A DNA stretch of 64,000 bases, taken from assembly GCA_001657395.1 (NCBI GenBank), contig LYSY01000001.1:434001-498000 (forward strand). Reading direction: 5' to 3'. Both the position numbers and the translations under genes were made by a program. Below, one piece after another: positions 1 through 10,608 of this stretch (within the stretch, counting starts at the first letter, position 1; every line of letters starts with the position of its first letter). A model generated the notes under the pieces. The model was not told the origin of the DNA and made no database searches. It saw nothing but the letters and a program-made list of their open reading frames with translations. The DNA is from Rhodospirillales bacterium BBD 1991-14 (GTDB taxonomy: Bacteria; Pseudomonadota; Alphaproteobacteria; Kiloniellales; Kiloniellaceae).

Positions 1-2
1 TC

Positions 3-2171
<2,169 letters not shown>

Positions 2172-2277
2172 CCCCTCTCCTTTTTCGGATGAACCGCCGG
2201 CTGGACTTGGATTATAGTGGTCTGGAAGGTGCTGCTGCGCGCGCGCCTGCGCCGGAAACAGGGCGGGGCTGGTTGAG

Positions 2278-2550
2278 ATGCATGGTCTCAAGAACTACAA
2301 CCTCGTTGTCGAGCCTTGGCCCGGAAATCCCGGGCCGCTCAGGCCGGTGGGCAGACCCGGATACCGCTGGCGCGTCACCTGGGAGTTGAACGGCGAGTTC
2401 TACGCCGAAGGCTTCGAAGACACCCATTCCACAGCCCGTGCCGCGGCGGAAGCCTATCTCACCCAGCAAGGCATCAAGGTGATGTCGGCCTATCGCCCGG
2501 CGCTGCGCGCAATCGCGGAGAAAGCCAGGGCCGAGAAATCCGTTGAGTGA
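2278..2550 (+). CDS. Small hypothetical protein (90 aa)
   Basis: I do not recognise a family. The predicted protein starts MHGLKNYNLVVEPW and has a short segment that reads like a beta-sheet (YRWRVTWELNGEFYAEGFE), followed by an alanine-rich helix with many charged residues (STARAAAEAYL ... AIAEKARAEKSVE). The shape suggests a small soluble alpha/beta protein. It has no signal peptide or membrane segment. Third-position GC looks coding, and no better frame exists on either strand. It stands alone between the copper ATPase and the TRAP operon, with no strong ribosome-binding site directly before the ATG. A real gene is likely but not certain. Confidence 0.5.
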   Translation: MHGLKNYNLVVEPWPGNPGPLRPVGRPGYRWRVTWELNGEFYAEGFEDTHSTARAAAEAYLTQQGIKVMSAYRPALRAIAEKARAEKSVE

Positions 2551-2673
2551 GGCCCGAAGGAGCGCTCACCGCTGGTCCTGGCGCTTGTTGGCTGCCTCCT
2601 TCTTTCAGCAAAGCGCCTTGCCGCCAGCCGGTTGAGTTGACCGGCGGCAGTCGCCGCAGGCTGCCGTAACCTG

Positions 2674-2702
2674 TTGTCGCCCTTTGCACTTTGCCCTAGG
2701 CT
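2674..2702 (+). promoter_or_regulatory. Probable sigma-70 promoter of the TRAP operon
   Basis: A -35-like TTGTCG (2674-2679) and a -10-like TAGGCT (2697-2702) are separated by 17 bases, about 80 bases before the dctP start. Spacing is ideal and each hexamer has moderate matches. This is the best match in the 230-base gap upstream of dctP; the rest of that gap shows nothing else I can name. Confidence 0.45.
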
Positions 2703-2781
2703 AACGCCCGAAGGCGCGGAAACTCGTGCCGAGAGCCGCGCGGCGATGCTTCGCGCAAGAGAGATAAAACGGGAGGAACCC

Positions 2782-3798
2782 ATGCGTTCATTGAAAATCG
2801 CCGCCCTGGCGGCGGCCACCTCGGTGTTTGCCGTCTCATCGGCTTTCAGCGCAGAGCACACTCTGCGCATTCAGACCCACTACGCACCTGAGACGGTTTC
2901 GGGCAAGCTCGCCCAGCAATTCGTCGACGATGTCGAAACCATGTCCGGCGGCCGGCTGGATATCGAGATGTTCTTTTCCGCCTCGGTGGTGAAGCCGACG
3001 GAGACCTTCGACGCGGCGGCCAGCGGCATCCTCGATGGCGACATGACCGGTGGGGCCTATCAGACCGGCAAGAACCCGGCCTTCCAGTTCGTCGGCGATA
3101 TCATGGGCGGCTATGACACGCCCTGGCAGCAGTATGCCTGGTTCTACTACGGCGGCGGCGAAGATGCGGCCAACGAACTCTACAACGAATACAACATGCA
3201 GCTCATCGGCTGGTGGATTTACGGCCAGGAATCGATGTCTTCCTCCAGGCCGATTGCCGGGCCGGAAGATCTGAAGGATTGGAAGTTCCGTTCACCGCCG
3301 GGTCTGGAGACCGAGATCTTCGCCAACCTGGGCGCCAAGCCGGTGGTGATGGACTTCACCGAGATCTTCACCGCGCTGGAGACCAAGATCATCGACGGCG
3401 CGGATGCCTCCGGTCTCGCCAACAACGTCGGCCTCGGCCTTTATGACCTTGTCAGCCACGCGACCTATCCCGGCTTCCACTCCATGCCCTCGGACCACCT
3501 GGCAATCCGTAAGGACGCCTGGGATGCCTTGCCGGAAGACCTGCAGCGCATCGTCGAGGTCGCAATGCAGAAGCTGGCCTTCCAGACGGCCCTGACCTTC
3601 GAGGTCAAGAACAACGAGGCTGCGGCAATGCTGCGCGAGAAGGGCGTCACTCTCCACGACTGGTCGGCGGAGGACCGCGCCACATTCCGTCAGGCTGCGC
3701 AGCAGGCCTGGCAGGGCTGGGCCGACAAGACCCCGGAGGCTCGCGCTCTGGTCGACAGCCACACCACCTTCCTGAAGACCCTCGGCCTGGTGCAGTAA
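2782..3798 (+). CDS. dctP: TRAP transporter periplasmic substrate-binding protein (DctP family)
   Basis: Captures an organic anion in the periplasm and hands it to the DctQM permease. The 338-aa product starts MRSLKIAALAAATSVFAVSS and has a Sec signal peptide with likely cleavage after AFSA. The mature start (EHTLRIQTHY) is typical of DctP proteins. The LKDWKFRSPPGLE segment carries the conserved arginine that pairs with the substrate carboxylate, followed by GAKPVVMDFTEIFTALE. This ATG was chosen over an earlier in-frame start because it gives a clean signal peptide and sits behind GGGAGG at 2771-2776. The substrate cannot be read from sequence; the YGGGEDAANELYNEYNMQ stretch resembles DctP members annotated for diverse 2-oxo acids. 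A hairpin follows before dctQ. Confidence 0.93.
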   Translation: MRSLKIAALAAATSVFAVSSAFSAEHTLRIQTHYAPETVSGKLAQQFVDDVETMSGGRLDIEMFFSASVVKPTETFDAAASGILDGDMTGGAYQTGKNPAFQFVGDIMGGYDTPWQQYAWFYYGGGEDAANELYNEYNMQLIGWWIYGQESMSSSRPIAGPEDLKDWKFRSPPGLETEIFANLGAKPVVMDFTEIFTALETKIIDGADASGLANNVGLGLYDLVSHATYPGFHSMPSDHLAIRKDAWDALPEDLQRIVEVAMQKLAFQTALTFEVKNNEAAAMLREKGVTLHDWSAEDRATFRQAAQQAWQGWADKTPEARALVDSHTTFLKTLGLVQ

Positions 3799-3821
3799 GC
3801 GCCGGCGCCTTAGTCCATAAT

Positions 3822-3855
3822 CGGGCCCCTGGCTGCGGAACGCGGCAGGGGCCCG
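3822..3855 (+). terminator. Intercistronic hairpin between dctP and dctQ
   Basis: A perfect 10-bp GC-rich stem (CGGGCCCCTG at 3822-3831 with CAGGGGCCCG at 3846-3855) encloses a 14-base loop, 24 bases after the dctP stop. No T-run follows. It is best read as a partial terminator or 3'-end stabiliser that makes dctP more abundant than the permease genes, a common need for binding-protein operons. Confidence 0.6.
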
Positions 3856-3940
3856 AACTCTCTCAGGGCCTTACCGTAGACTGTGCACTTCGTAGACTAT
3901 GCACCGCAACGGAGCATGAAGCGGAGAAGGGAGCCGGGTG

Positions 3941-4480
3941 ATGGTTGAGCATGAGGTCGAAAACTGGATGGACCGCATCAGCATTGCGATCAGCCGGGTC
4001 GCGATGTTTCTCGTCGCCTTTATCGTCGCCATCATGTTCTTCGAAGTGGTGATGCGCTACGTCTTCGAGGCACCCACCCTCTGGGTTAACGAGATGTCGA
4101 TGTGGCTGGCCGGCTGCGTCTACCTGTTGGCCGGCCTTTATGTCATGCAGCAGCGCGGCCATATCCGCATCTTCATTCTCTACGACATGGTCCCGCGGGG
4201 CTGGCAGCGTCTCTTCGACGTGATCTCCGTGCTGCTGATCTGCATCTTCGCGGGGGCCGTTGTCTATGGCGGCTTCAACGAGGCCTGGGTCAAGATGCTG
4301 CGCTGGGAGACCTTCGGCACCGCCTGGGATCCGCCCATCCCGGCGACGATGAAACCCTTGATCCTCGTGGCGGTGGTGCTGATTGCCCTGCAGTCGGTGA
4401 CCAACCTGATCGCCGATTGGAACAAGAAGAAAGAGGTTCACGACCTCGCTGAAGAAGTGAAAGAAGAGCACATCGACTGA
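3941..4480 (+). CDS. dctQ: TRAP transporter small permease (DctQ family)
   Basis: Small membrane subunit of the TRAP transporter, about 179 aa. It has four predicted helices: VAMFLVAFIVAIMFFEVVMR near residue 18, MSMWLAGCVYLLAGLYV near 48, VISVLLICIFAGAVVYGG near 92 and LILVAVVLIALQSVTNLI near 140. The conserved ISRVAMFLV and FEVVMRYVF features of DctQ proteins are present. A GTG directly before the ATG could also serve; the ATG at 3941 is preferred because of the GAGAAGGGAG segment about 7 bases upstream. It lies between dctP and dctM in the usual TRAP order. The C-terminus is charged and cytoplasmic. Confidence 0.92.
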   Translation: MVEHEVENWMDRISIAISRVAMFLVAFIVAIMFFEVVMRYVFEAPTLWVNEMSMWLAGCVYLLAGLYVMQQRGHIRIFILYDMVPRGWQRLFDVISVLLICIFAGAVVYGGFNEAWVKMLRWETFGTAWDPPIPATMKPLILVAVVLIALQSVTNLIADWNKKKEVHDLAEEVKEEHID

Positions 4481-4563
4481 CCCGGGCGCCAATCGGGTAA
4501 TAGGGGGTAGCGGGGCCAGGGCCCGCGCTTGGCAGTTTCAGGGTCTTTGGGGGGCCAGGTTTT

Positions 4564-5937
4564 ATGGATATCGGAACGATCTCGCTGATCCTGCTCATCG
4601 GATTGTTCGTTCTGCTGGCAATCGGTATGCCGCTGGGCTTCGCGTCGGGGTTTCTGGCGGTTGCCGTCCTGGTGATGAAGTTCGGGCCGGACATCTTGTT
4701 CCGCTCCTTCGGGACCGGTCCGTTGAACATCCTGGCCCAGCGCATGTACGGCCTCATGACGGACTATGTCCTGATATCCGTGCCGCTGTTCATCTTTATG
4801 GCCTGTCTGATGGAACGATCGGGCATCGCCAAGGCGATGTTCGACAGTCTCAACGTCTGGCTGAGCCGCACCCGCGGCGGCATCGCTATCGTCACCGCCA
4901 TCATGGCCATCATCATGGCCGCCATGTCCGGCATCATCGGCGGCGAGGTCGTGCTGCTGGGGCTCATCGCGCTGCCGAACATGCTGCGCCTCGGCTACAA
5001 CCAGGATCTCGCCATCGGCACGATCTGTGCCTCCGGCAGCCTCGGCACCATGATCCCGCCCTCCATCGTGCTGATCATCTACGGCCTGGTGACCGAGACC
5101 TCGATCCATGCGCTCTTCAAGGCGGCCTTCGTGCCGGGCTTCATCCTCGGCGGCTGTTACATCGCCTACATCATGTACCGTACCCGCAGGTACCCGGAGC
5201 AGGCGCCCCTGCCGGAAGGCGGCGGCGATGTAACCATGGCCGACAAGCTGCGTGCCTTGCCCGGCCTGATTGCGCCTCTGCTCATCGTCTTTGTGGTGCT
5301 GGGCTCGATTTACGGTGGAATCACCGCCATCACAGAAGCTGCCGGCATGGGGGTGGTCGCGGTGCTCATCCTCATCACGCTGCGCGGCGAGCTGTCTTGG
5401 TCGCTGGTCAAGGAAGCGCTGATGCGGACCTGGAAGTCGACCGGCACCATTCTCTGGATCACCTTCGGGGCAACGGCCCTGGCCGGCGCCTACACCATTG
5501 CCGGCGGTCCCACCTACGTCGCCAACCTGATCATCGGGACCGAGTTTCCGACCTTCGGTATCCTGCTGCTGATGATGCTGATCTTCCTGTTGCTGGGCGC
5601 GGTGATGGACTGGGTCGGCATCGTTCTCCTGGTCATGCCGGTCTTCCTGCCCATCGTCTTGAAGCTCCCTGTGGAGGAACTCGGGCTGACCGGGGCGCTG
5701 GTGGCGGCGCCCAGCTTCGTTGCCGTCTGGTTCGGTATCCTGTTCTGCGTCAACATGCAGGTGAGTTTCCTCAGCCCGCCCTTCGGCCCCGCGGCCTTCT
5801 ATCTGAAGTCGGTGGCGCCGCCCCATATCACCCTGCCGGAAATCTTCCGCGGCTTCCTGCCTTTCATCGTCCTGCAGCTCTTTGTGCTGGCGCTGGTCCT
5901 GCTGTTCCCGGAGATCACCATGATCTTCCGCAGCTAG
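4564..5937 (+). CDS. dctM: TRAP transporter large permease (DctM family)
   Basis: Main transport subunit of the TRAP system, 457 aa with about a dozen hydrophobic segments. It uses a sodium gradient to import the solute delivered by DctP. Typical family features are the N-terminal LILLIGLFVLLAIGMPLGF, the SGIIGGEVVLLGLIALP region near residue 120, the ASGSLGTMIPPSIVLIIYG loop (residues 154-173) that resembles the ion-binding hairpin of the elevator domain, and a second MDWVGIVLLVMPVFLPIV repeat near 345. Length is normal for the family. It completes the dctP-dctQ-dctM operon; a hairpin follows the stop. Confidence 0.94.
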   Translation: MDIGTISLILLIGLFVLLAIGMPLGFASGFLAVAVLVMKFGPDILFRSFGTGPLNILAQRMYGLMTDYVLISVPLFIFMACLMERSGIAKAMFDSLNVWLSRTRGGIAIVTAIMAIIMAAMSGIIGGEVVLLGLIALPNMLRLGYNQDLAIGTICASGSLGTMIPPSIVLIIYGLVTETSIHALFKAAFVPGFILGGCYIAYIMYRTRRYPEQAPLPEGGGDVTMADKLRALPGLIAPLLIVFVVLGSIYGGITAITEAAGMGVVAVLILITLRGELSWSLVKEALMRTWKSTGTILWITFGATALAGAYTIAGGPTYVANLIIGTEFPTFGILLLMMLIFLLLGAVMDWVGIVLLVMPVFLPIVLKLPVEELGLTGALVAAPSFVAVWFGILFCVNMQVSFLSPPFGPAAFYLKSVAPPHITLPEIFRGFLPFIVLQLFVLALVLLFPEITMIFRS

Positions 5938-5952
5938 GACGCAGATGAGGTA

Positions 5953-5971
5953 GCGAACCGCCGCGGTTCGC
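5953..5971 (+). terminator. Hairpin after dctM
   Basis: An 8-bp perfect stem (GCGAACCG / CGGTTCGC) with a 3-base loop begins 15 bases after the dctM stop. It lacks a T-run, so it may only mark or stabilise the end of the TRAP transcript. A -10-like TATGAT (5982-5987) follows directly and could begin the rhamnose operon transcript, though no good -35 is visible. Confidence 0.35.
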
Positions 5972-6053
5972 CCTGGCCCCGGCGATTGCAGTATGATGCC
6001 GGGGCGACTCCGGTCATCCAACCTGCTGCCCGCAACCCTGAGAGCCTCTTTTC

Positions 6054-6614
6054 ATGGACGTGACAAGCCTGGCCATTCCCGAGGTGCGCCTGATCAAGGC
6101 GGTAAAGCATGGCGACCATCGGGGTTTTTTCTCGGAGACCTACAGCAAGCGCGACCTGGCCGCTGCGGGGATTGAGGCCGACTTCGTGCAGGACAACCAG
6201 TCGCTTTCGGCGGCCGTCGGGACGGTGCGCGGGCTCCATTTCCAGGTCCCGCCGCGGGCCCAGGCCAAGCTTCTCAGGGTCGTGCGGGGCGCCGTCTTCG
6301 ACGTCGCGGTCGACCTGCGCCGGGGGTCGCCAAGCTACGGCCGCCACGTGGCGGCGACGGTCTCCGCCGCCGACTGGAACCAGATCTTCATTCCCGTCGG
6401 CTTTGCCCATGGGTTCTGCACCGTGGAACCCGACACCGAAGTGATCTACAAGGTGAGCGACTACTACGCGCCGGAGACCGAATGCGGTGTGCTCTGGAAC
6501 GATCCTGAACTGGGGATCGACTGGCCGGTTGCGGCGGGGGAGGCGGTGCTTTCGCCCCGCGACAGCCAGTGGCCGCCGCTAAGGGAATTGTCAGGATTTT
6601 TCGATTATGGGTGA
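6054..6614 (+). CDS. rfbC: dTDP-4-dehydrorhamnose 3,5-epimerase
   Basis: Third step of dTDP-L-rhamnose synthesis: epimerises dTDP-4-keto-6-deoxyglucose at C3 and C5. The 186-aa product has the RmlC cupin signature. HRGFFSETYS is near residue 22, the catalytic-histidine segment VRGLHFQVPP is near 60, the catalytic-aspartate segment VFDVAVDLRRGSPSYG is near 81, and the C-terminal block includes HGFCTVEPDTEVIYKVSDYY and PELGIDWP. Length is the family norm. It is first in an rmlC-B-D-A cluster, followed by a 72-base gap before rmlB. The product feeds O-antigen or other surface polysaccharide, but no glycosyltransferase is in the window. Confidence 0.96.
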   Translation: MDVTSLAIPEVRLIKAVKHGDHRGFFSETYSKRDLAAAGIEADFVQDNQSLSAAVGTVRGLHFQVPPRAQAKLLRVVRGAVFDVAVDLRRGSPSYGRHVAATVSAADWNQIFIPVGFAHGFCTVEPDTEVIYKVSDYYAPETECGVLWNDPELGIDWPVAAGEAVLSPRDSQWPPLRELSGFFDYG

Positions 6615-6686
6615 GCGGCTTAGATCGTTTCGTGAACAGGGTCCGGCAGCCGCCCGCGGCGCCGGATCTGCTTTAGGGGTCGCTTC

Positions 6687-7757
6687 ATGAAGGTTCTGGT
6701 GACCGGCGGAGCCGGTTTCATCGGCTCGGCGGTGATTCGCGAACTGCTGTCCGGCAAGACCGCCCAGGTGGTCAATCTCGACAAGCTGACCTATGCGGCG
6801 ACGCCGGAGGCCATCGAGCACTGGGCGGAGGATGCCGGCTACGCCTTCGAACAGATCGATATCTGCGACGGCCCGGCCCTGCGGGCGGCCTTCGCCCGGC
6901 ACCGCCCCGATGCGGTGATGCATCTGGCGGCGGAGTCCCATGTCGACCGCTCCATCGACGACGCCGGTGACTTCATCCAGACCAACGTGGTCGGGACCTA
7001 CCGCCTTCTGGAAATCGCGACGGCCTATTGGCGCGAGCTGGAGGGAGAGGCGGCCGCGCGCTTCCGCTTCCACCACATCTCCACCGACGAGGTTTACGGC
7101 GCCCTGGGGGCGGAAGGGCATTTCACCGAGGAGACGCCGTACCAGCCCAACTCGCCCTATTCGGCCAGCAAGGCGGCTTCCGATCATCTGGTGCGCGCCT
7201 GGAACCGGACCTACGGGCTGCCCGCCGTTACCTCCAATTGCTCGAACAACTACGGGCCCTACCAGTTTCCCGAAAAGCTGATCCCTCTGATGATCATCAA
7301 CGCGCTGCAGGAGAAACCGCTGCCGGTCTACGGCAAGGGGGCGAACGTGCGCGACTGGCTGCATGTGGAAGATCACGCGCGCGCTCTGGTGACGATCCTG
7401 ACCGAGGGCCGCATCGGCGAGACCTACAACGTCGGCGGCGACAGCGAGGAACGCAACATCGACGTGGTGGGCAGGATCTGCGATCTGGTGGACGCCGCAC
7501 GCCCGCGCAGCGGCGGTGCATCGCGCCGCGACCTGATCACTTTCGTTGCCGACCGGCCGGGCCATGACCTGCGCTATGCGGTCGATTCCTCAAAACTCCG
7601 CGCCGCCCTGGGCTGGCAGCCGCGCGAGACCTTCGACAGCGGCCTGAGCTCGACCGTTAACTGGTATCTGGAGCACGAAACCTGGTGGCGGGGCATTCTG
7701 GAGCGCCGCTATCAGGGCGAACGGCTGGGACTCTCGAGCCCGAAGAAGGCCGGGTAG
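6687..7757 (+). CDS. rfbB: dTDP-glucose 4,6-dehydratase
   Basis: Second step of dTDP-L-rhamnose synthesis: NAD-dependent dehydration of dTDP-glucose. The 356-aa short-chain dehydrogenase fold shows the Rossmann motif TGGAGFIGS (residues 6-14), [12 protein letters not shown] (about 80-91), the catalytic T-D-E triad in [12 protein letters not shown] (about 130) and YSASK (about 158-162), then the family block [25 protein letters not shown] at 6674-6680 supports the start. The gene ends exactly where rmlD begins, so the two are probably translationally coupled. Confidence 0.97.
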   Translation: MKVLVTGGAGFIGSAVIRELLSGKTAQVVNLDKLTYAATPEAIEHWAEDAGYAFEQIDICDGPALRAAFARHRPDAVMHLAAESHVDRSIDDAGDFIQTNVVGTYRLLEIATAYWRELEGEAAARFRFHHISTDEVYGALGAEGHFTEETPYQPNSPYSASKAASDHLVRAWNRTYGLPAVTSNCSNNYGPYQFPEKLIPLMIINALQEKPLPVYGKGANVRDWLHVEDHARALVTILTEGRIGETYNVGGDSEERNIDVVGRICDLVDAARPRSGGASRRDLITFVADRPGHDLRYAVDSSKLRAALGWQPRETFDSGLSSTVNWYLEHETWWRGILERRYQGERLGLSSPKKAG

Positions 7758-8675
7758 ATGGCGGACGCGCCAGGGCCTGGAAAGATCCTGCTGCTGGGCG
7801 CCGGCGGCCAGCTCGGCTTCGAGGTTGAGCGCCTGGCCCGCTCGCGAAATCTGGACTTGGCGGCGATGGGTCGCCGGGAGCTCGATATCACTCACCGCCT
7901 TGCCTTGCGCTCCGTGATCGGCCGCGGCTTCGACCTGATCATCAACACGGCCGCCTATACCGCTGTCGACCGGGCCGAGACGGAGGAGGGGCGTGCGCTG
8001 GCCGTCAACCGCGATGGGGCGCAGTTCGTCGCAGAGGCCTGTCAGGACGCCGGGGCGGCCCTGATCCATATATCCACCGACTATGTTTTCGACGGCCGGA
8101 AGGGCAGTCCCTATGACGAGGACGACCCTGTTTCCCCTATCAACGTCTACGGCCGCAGCAAAGCCGCGGGCGAAGCCGCCATCCGGCAGGCCTGTGCGCA
8201 GCACGTTATTCTGCGGACGTCCTGGGTCTTCGGCGTCCAGGGGCAGAACTTCGTCAAGACGATGCTGCGCCTGGGGCAGGAGCGCGACGAGATCCGCGTG
8301 GTCGCCGATCAGTTCGGCTGCCCCACCCCCGCGCAGGGTCTGGCCACCGCGGTGCTGGCGGTGGCCGGCCGGCTCGCGGAAAAGCCCTGGGGAACCTATC
8401 ACTGCAGCGGTGGGGAGCGGACGACCTGGTTCGACTTCGCCAAGACGGTCTTTGCCGAGCAGACTGCCCTGACCGGCGCCACTGCGCCCGCACTGGTGCC
8501 GATCGGTACTGAGGACTATCCCACCCCGGCGCGGCGTCCGATTGATACGACCCTGAACTGCAAGGCTTTTCAGGAGCGCTTCCGTCAGGCGGCCCTGGAC
8601 TGGCGGCTGGGGCTGCGCGATGTCCTGCGCGAGCTGCAGGCGGGCGACCGGCTGAGCTCGGCCGGTGGGGCCTGA
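7758..8675 (+). CDS. rfbD: dTDP-4-dehydrorhamnose reductase
   Basis: Last step of dTDP-L-rhamnose synthesis: NAD(P)H reduction of the 4-keto group. The 305-aa product has the nucleotide-binding motif [12 protein letters not shown] near residue 10, the signature [18 protein letters not shown] near 105, the catalytic YGRSK near 131, and [15 protein letters not shown]. The ATG directly abuts the rmlB stop. The C-terminus is slightly longer than in many homologues and alanine/glycine-rich. The operon position makes the role secure. Confidence 0.96.
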   Translation: MADAPGPGKILLLGAGGQLGFEVERLARSRNLDLAAMGRRELDITHRLALRSVIGRGFDLIINTAAYTAVDRAETEEGRALAVNRDGAQFVAEACQDAGAALIHISTDYVFDGRKGSPYDEDDPVSPINVYGRSKAAGEAAIRQACAQHVILRTSWVFGVQGQNFVKTMLRLGQERDEIRVVADQFGCPTPAQGLATAVLAVAGRLAEKPWGTYHCSGGERTTWFDFAKTVFAEQTALTGATAPALVPIGTEDYPTPARRPIDTTLNCKAFQERFRQAALDWRLGLRDVLRELQAGDRLSSAGGA

Positions 8676-8698
8676 AAGGGAGAGGGGAAGCACGGACG

Positions 8699-9571
8699 AT
8701 GAAGGGGCTCATTCTCGCAGGCGGCGCCGGCACGCGCCTTCACCCCGTCACCCTGGCGGTCAGCAAGCAGCTCCTGCCTGTTTACGACAAGCCGATGATC
8801 TTTTATCCGCTGTCGGTGCTCATGATGGCGGGGATCAGAGACGTGCTGATCATCACCACGCCCCAGGATGCGCCTCTTTTCCAGGCGCTCCTGGGTGACG
8901 GCGCGCGCTGGGGCATCTCCATCAGCTACACCGTTCAGCCCAAGCCGGAGGGGCTGGCCCAGGCCTTCCTCCTTGGCCGCGACTTCATCGCCGGCCAGAA
9001 GTCGAGCCTTATTCTCGGTGACAACATCTTCTACGGTCAGGGCCTGCAGGAGGTGTTGATGCGCGCCGCAGGCCTGCGCGAAGGCGCCACGGTGTTCGGC
9101 TATCAGGTTTCCGATCCGGAGCGCTACGGCGTCGTCGAGTTCGACGCCGCGGGCCGGGCGGTCAGCCTGGAGGAGAAACCCGCTCAGCCGAAGTCGCGCT
9201 TCGCCGTGACGGGCCTCTACTTCTACGACGAGCAGGTCTGCGACCTGGCGGAGAGCCTCGAACCCTCGGCGCGGGGCGAACTGGAGATCACCGACCTGAA
9301 CCGGCTCTATCTGGAAGCCGGCAATCTGAACGTCGAGCGCTTCGGCCGCGGCTATGCCTGGCTCGACACCGGTACCCACGACAGCCTGATCGAGGCGGCG
9401 CAGTTCGTGCAGACCATCGAAAAACGCCAGGGCCTCAAGATCGCCTGTGTCGAAGAAATTGCCTACCGCAAGGGTTTCATCACGGCCGAAGATCTCTGCC
9501 GCCTTGCCGAACCGCTGCGCAAGAACGACTACGGCGACTACCTGCTGCGCATTGCCCAGGATCCCGTCTAG
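8699..9571 (+). CDS. rfbA: Glucose-1-phosphate thymidylyltransferase
   Basis: First and feedback-controlled step of dTDP-L-rhamnose synthesis: joins dTTP and glucose-1-phosphate. The 290-aa product shows the nucleotidyltransferase signature [13 protein letters not shown] (residues 5-17), [20 protein letters not shown], the metal-binding GDNIFYGQ (about 109) and the [15 protein letters not shown] block near 197. Length and motifs are canonical. It ends the rmlC-B-D-A set and converges on the ComJ-like gene 28 bases downstream. GAGAGGGGAAG before the ATG is a strong ribosome-binding site. Confidence 0.97.
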   Translation: MKGLILAGGAGTRLHPVTLAVSKQLLPVYDKPMIFYPLSVLMMAGIRDVLIITTPQDAPLFQALLGDGARWGISISYTVQPKPEGLAQAFLLGRDFIAGQKSSLILGDNIFYGQGLQEVLMRAAGLREGATVFGYQVSDPERYGVVEFDAAGRAVSLEEKPAQPKSRFAVTGLYFYDEQVCDLAESLEPSARGELEITDLNRLYLEAGNLNVERFGRGYAWLDTGTHDSLIEAAQFVQTIEKRQGLKIACVEEIAYRKGFITAEDLCRLAEPLRKNDYGDYLLRIAQDPV

Positions 9572-9599
9572 GGCCTGACCGTCAAAAGAGCCGGCGAAG

Positions 9600-10106
9600 C
9601 TACTCCAGGTCCTTGATTCGCCCTGTTTCTGCGGGAATCCCAGGCACCAGGACGATACGGTACCATTCCAGGTCTTTGCGGGTTGCCAGCTCGGCGTCTG
9701 AAAGCGTCTGCTCTTCGCCCAGGCTCAGCAGGTCCGTGCCGATGTTCTGGCCGGCAACGAAGACCGCATAATCGCCGGCGCCGACCTCCGCGGAGATCAC
9801 CGGTTCCGTATCGACCACGGACAGGATGTGAATCCAGCCGCTTGCTGAGTGAAACGGCAGGCAAAGGACCCTTTCCCAGTCGTCCGGTTCGGGGCCGGTG
9901 TCCGCGGCCACCAGTTCCACCCAATGGTCGTTGAGGTCGGCCTCCGTCCCCACCATGCGAAAGGACGCTCCGCCGGCAAAGCCTCGGTCCATGGCGTCGT
10001 CGTCCCAGTTGTCGTCGTCGATCAGCAATCTTGAGGGGTCGTCGCAGATGGCGATCTGGTAGTCGCTTGCGAAGACGCGCCCGGCGCCGAGTGCCTTTTC
10101 CGCCAT
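9600..10106 (-). CDS. ComJ/Nin-like protein (tentative), 168 aa
   Basis: Soluble 168-aa acidic protein that I match only loosely to the ComJ family, whose Bacillus member Nin inhibits the competence nuclease NucA. The shared order of segments is SDYQIAICD near residue 14, a short acidic linker with NWDDDAMDRGFAGGASF, a central ERVLCLPFHSASGWIHILSV and a C-terminal GAGDYAVFVAGQ. The start at 10106 (MAEKALGAG) was chosen because AAGGG lies about 10 bases upstream; longer in-frame starts have none. No nuclease gene lies beside it, so a partner is unknown. It converges on rmlA. The gene is likely real; the family call is tentative. Confidence 0.6.
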   Translation of the reverse strand: MAEKALGAGRVFASDYQIAICDDPSRLLIDDDNWDDDAMDRGFAGGASFRMVGTEADLNDHWVELVAADTGPEPDDWERVLCLPFHSASGWIHILSVVDTEPVISAEVGAGDYAVFVAGQNIGTDLLSLGEEQTLSDAELATRKDLEWYRIVLVPGIPAETGRIKDLE

Positions 10107-10333
10107 TTTCGTTTTCCCTTGTCTGGTGGTGATGTTCCCGTGGCTTTCCAGTGCTGATCCTCGGCCACATTTGGCGCCCAAACAGTGTCAGGACCGTCGG
10201 ACATGCAGCGATTTCTGCTCCCCTGTGGGTCGGTTGCATCCGGCCAACGGTTCTCGTTTTTGCCGTCCGTCCCTTCGAGGCAATTGAGTTTTTTGCCGGG
10301 CCGGGGCAGGCTCTATAGCCAGGAGCGACAGCG

Positions 10334-10603
10334 ATGCCACGCGTCACCTTCACGGCCAACCTGCAGCGTCATCTCGACTGCCCGACAATCGAGGTGGGGG
10401 CCGGGAATGTGGACCAGGTGCTGGCGGCCGTCTTCGCGCGGCGCCCCGTCCTGCGCTCCTATATCGTCGATGACCAGGGACGGCTGCGCCGTCATGTGAA
10501 TGTATTCATCAATGCGGCGATGATCGCGGATCGCGAAGGCCTGAGCGACGCGGTGGGAGAAACCGACGAGGTCTTCGTGTTCCAGGCACTTTCCGGGGGA
10601 TAG
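10334..10603 (+). CDS. MoaD/ThiS-like small ubiquitin-fold protein
   Basis: An 89-aa protein of the beta-grasp sulfur-carrier superfamily. It begins with a strand (PRVTFTANLQRHLDCP), continues with a helix (NVDQVLAAVFARRPVLRSYI), has VNVFINAAMIADREG near the middle and ends ALSGG. The terminal Gly-Gly is what an E1-like enzyme would adenylate and thiocarboxylate or conjugate. AGGAG at 10321-10325 supports the start. It is followed after 5 bases by a beta-propeller gene, a pairing I recall in other proteobacteria and actinobacteria. No moa or thi genes are nearby, so molybdopterin or thiamine synthesis is not implied. Confidence 0.82.
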   Translation: MPRVTFTANLQRHLDCPTIEVGAGNVDQVLAAVFARRPVLRSYIVDDQGRLRRHVNVFINAAMIADREGLSDAVGETDEVFVFQALSGG

Positions 10604-10608
10604 GCAAG

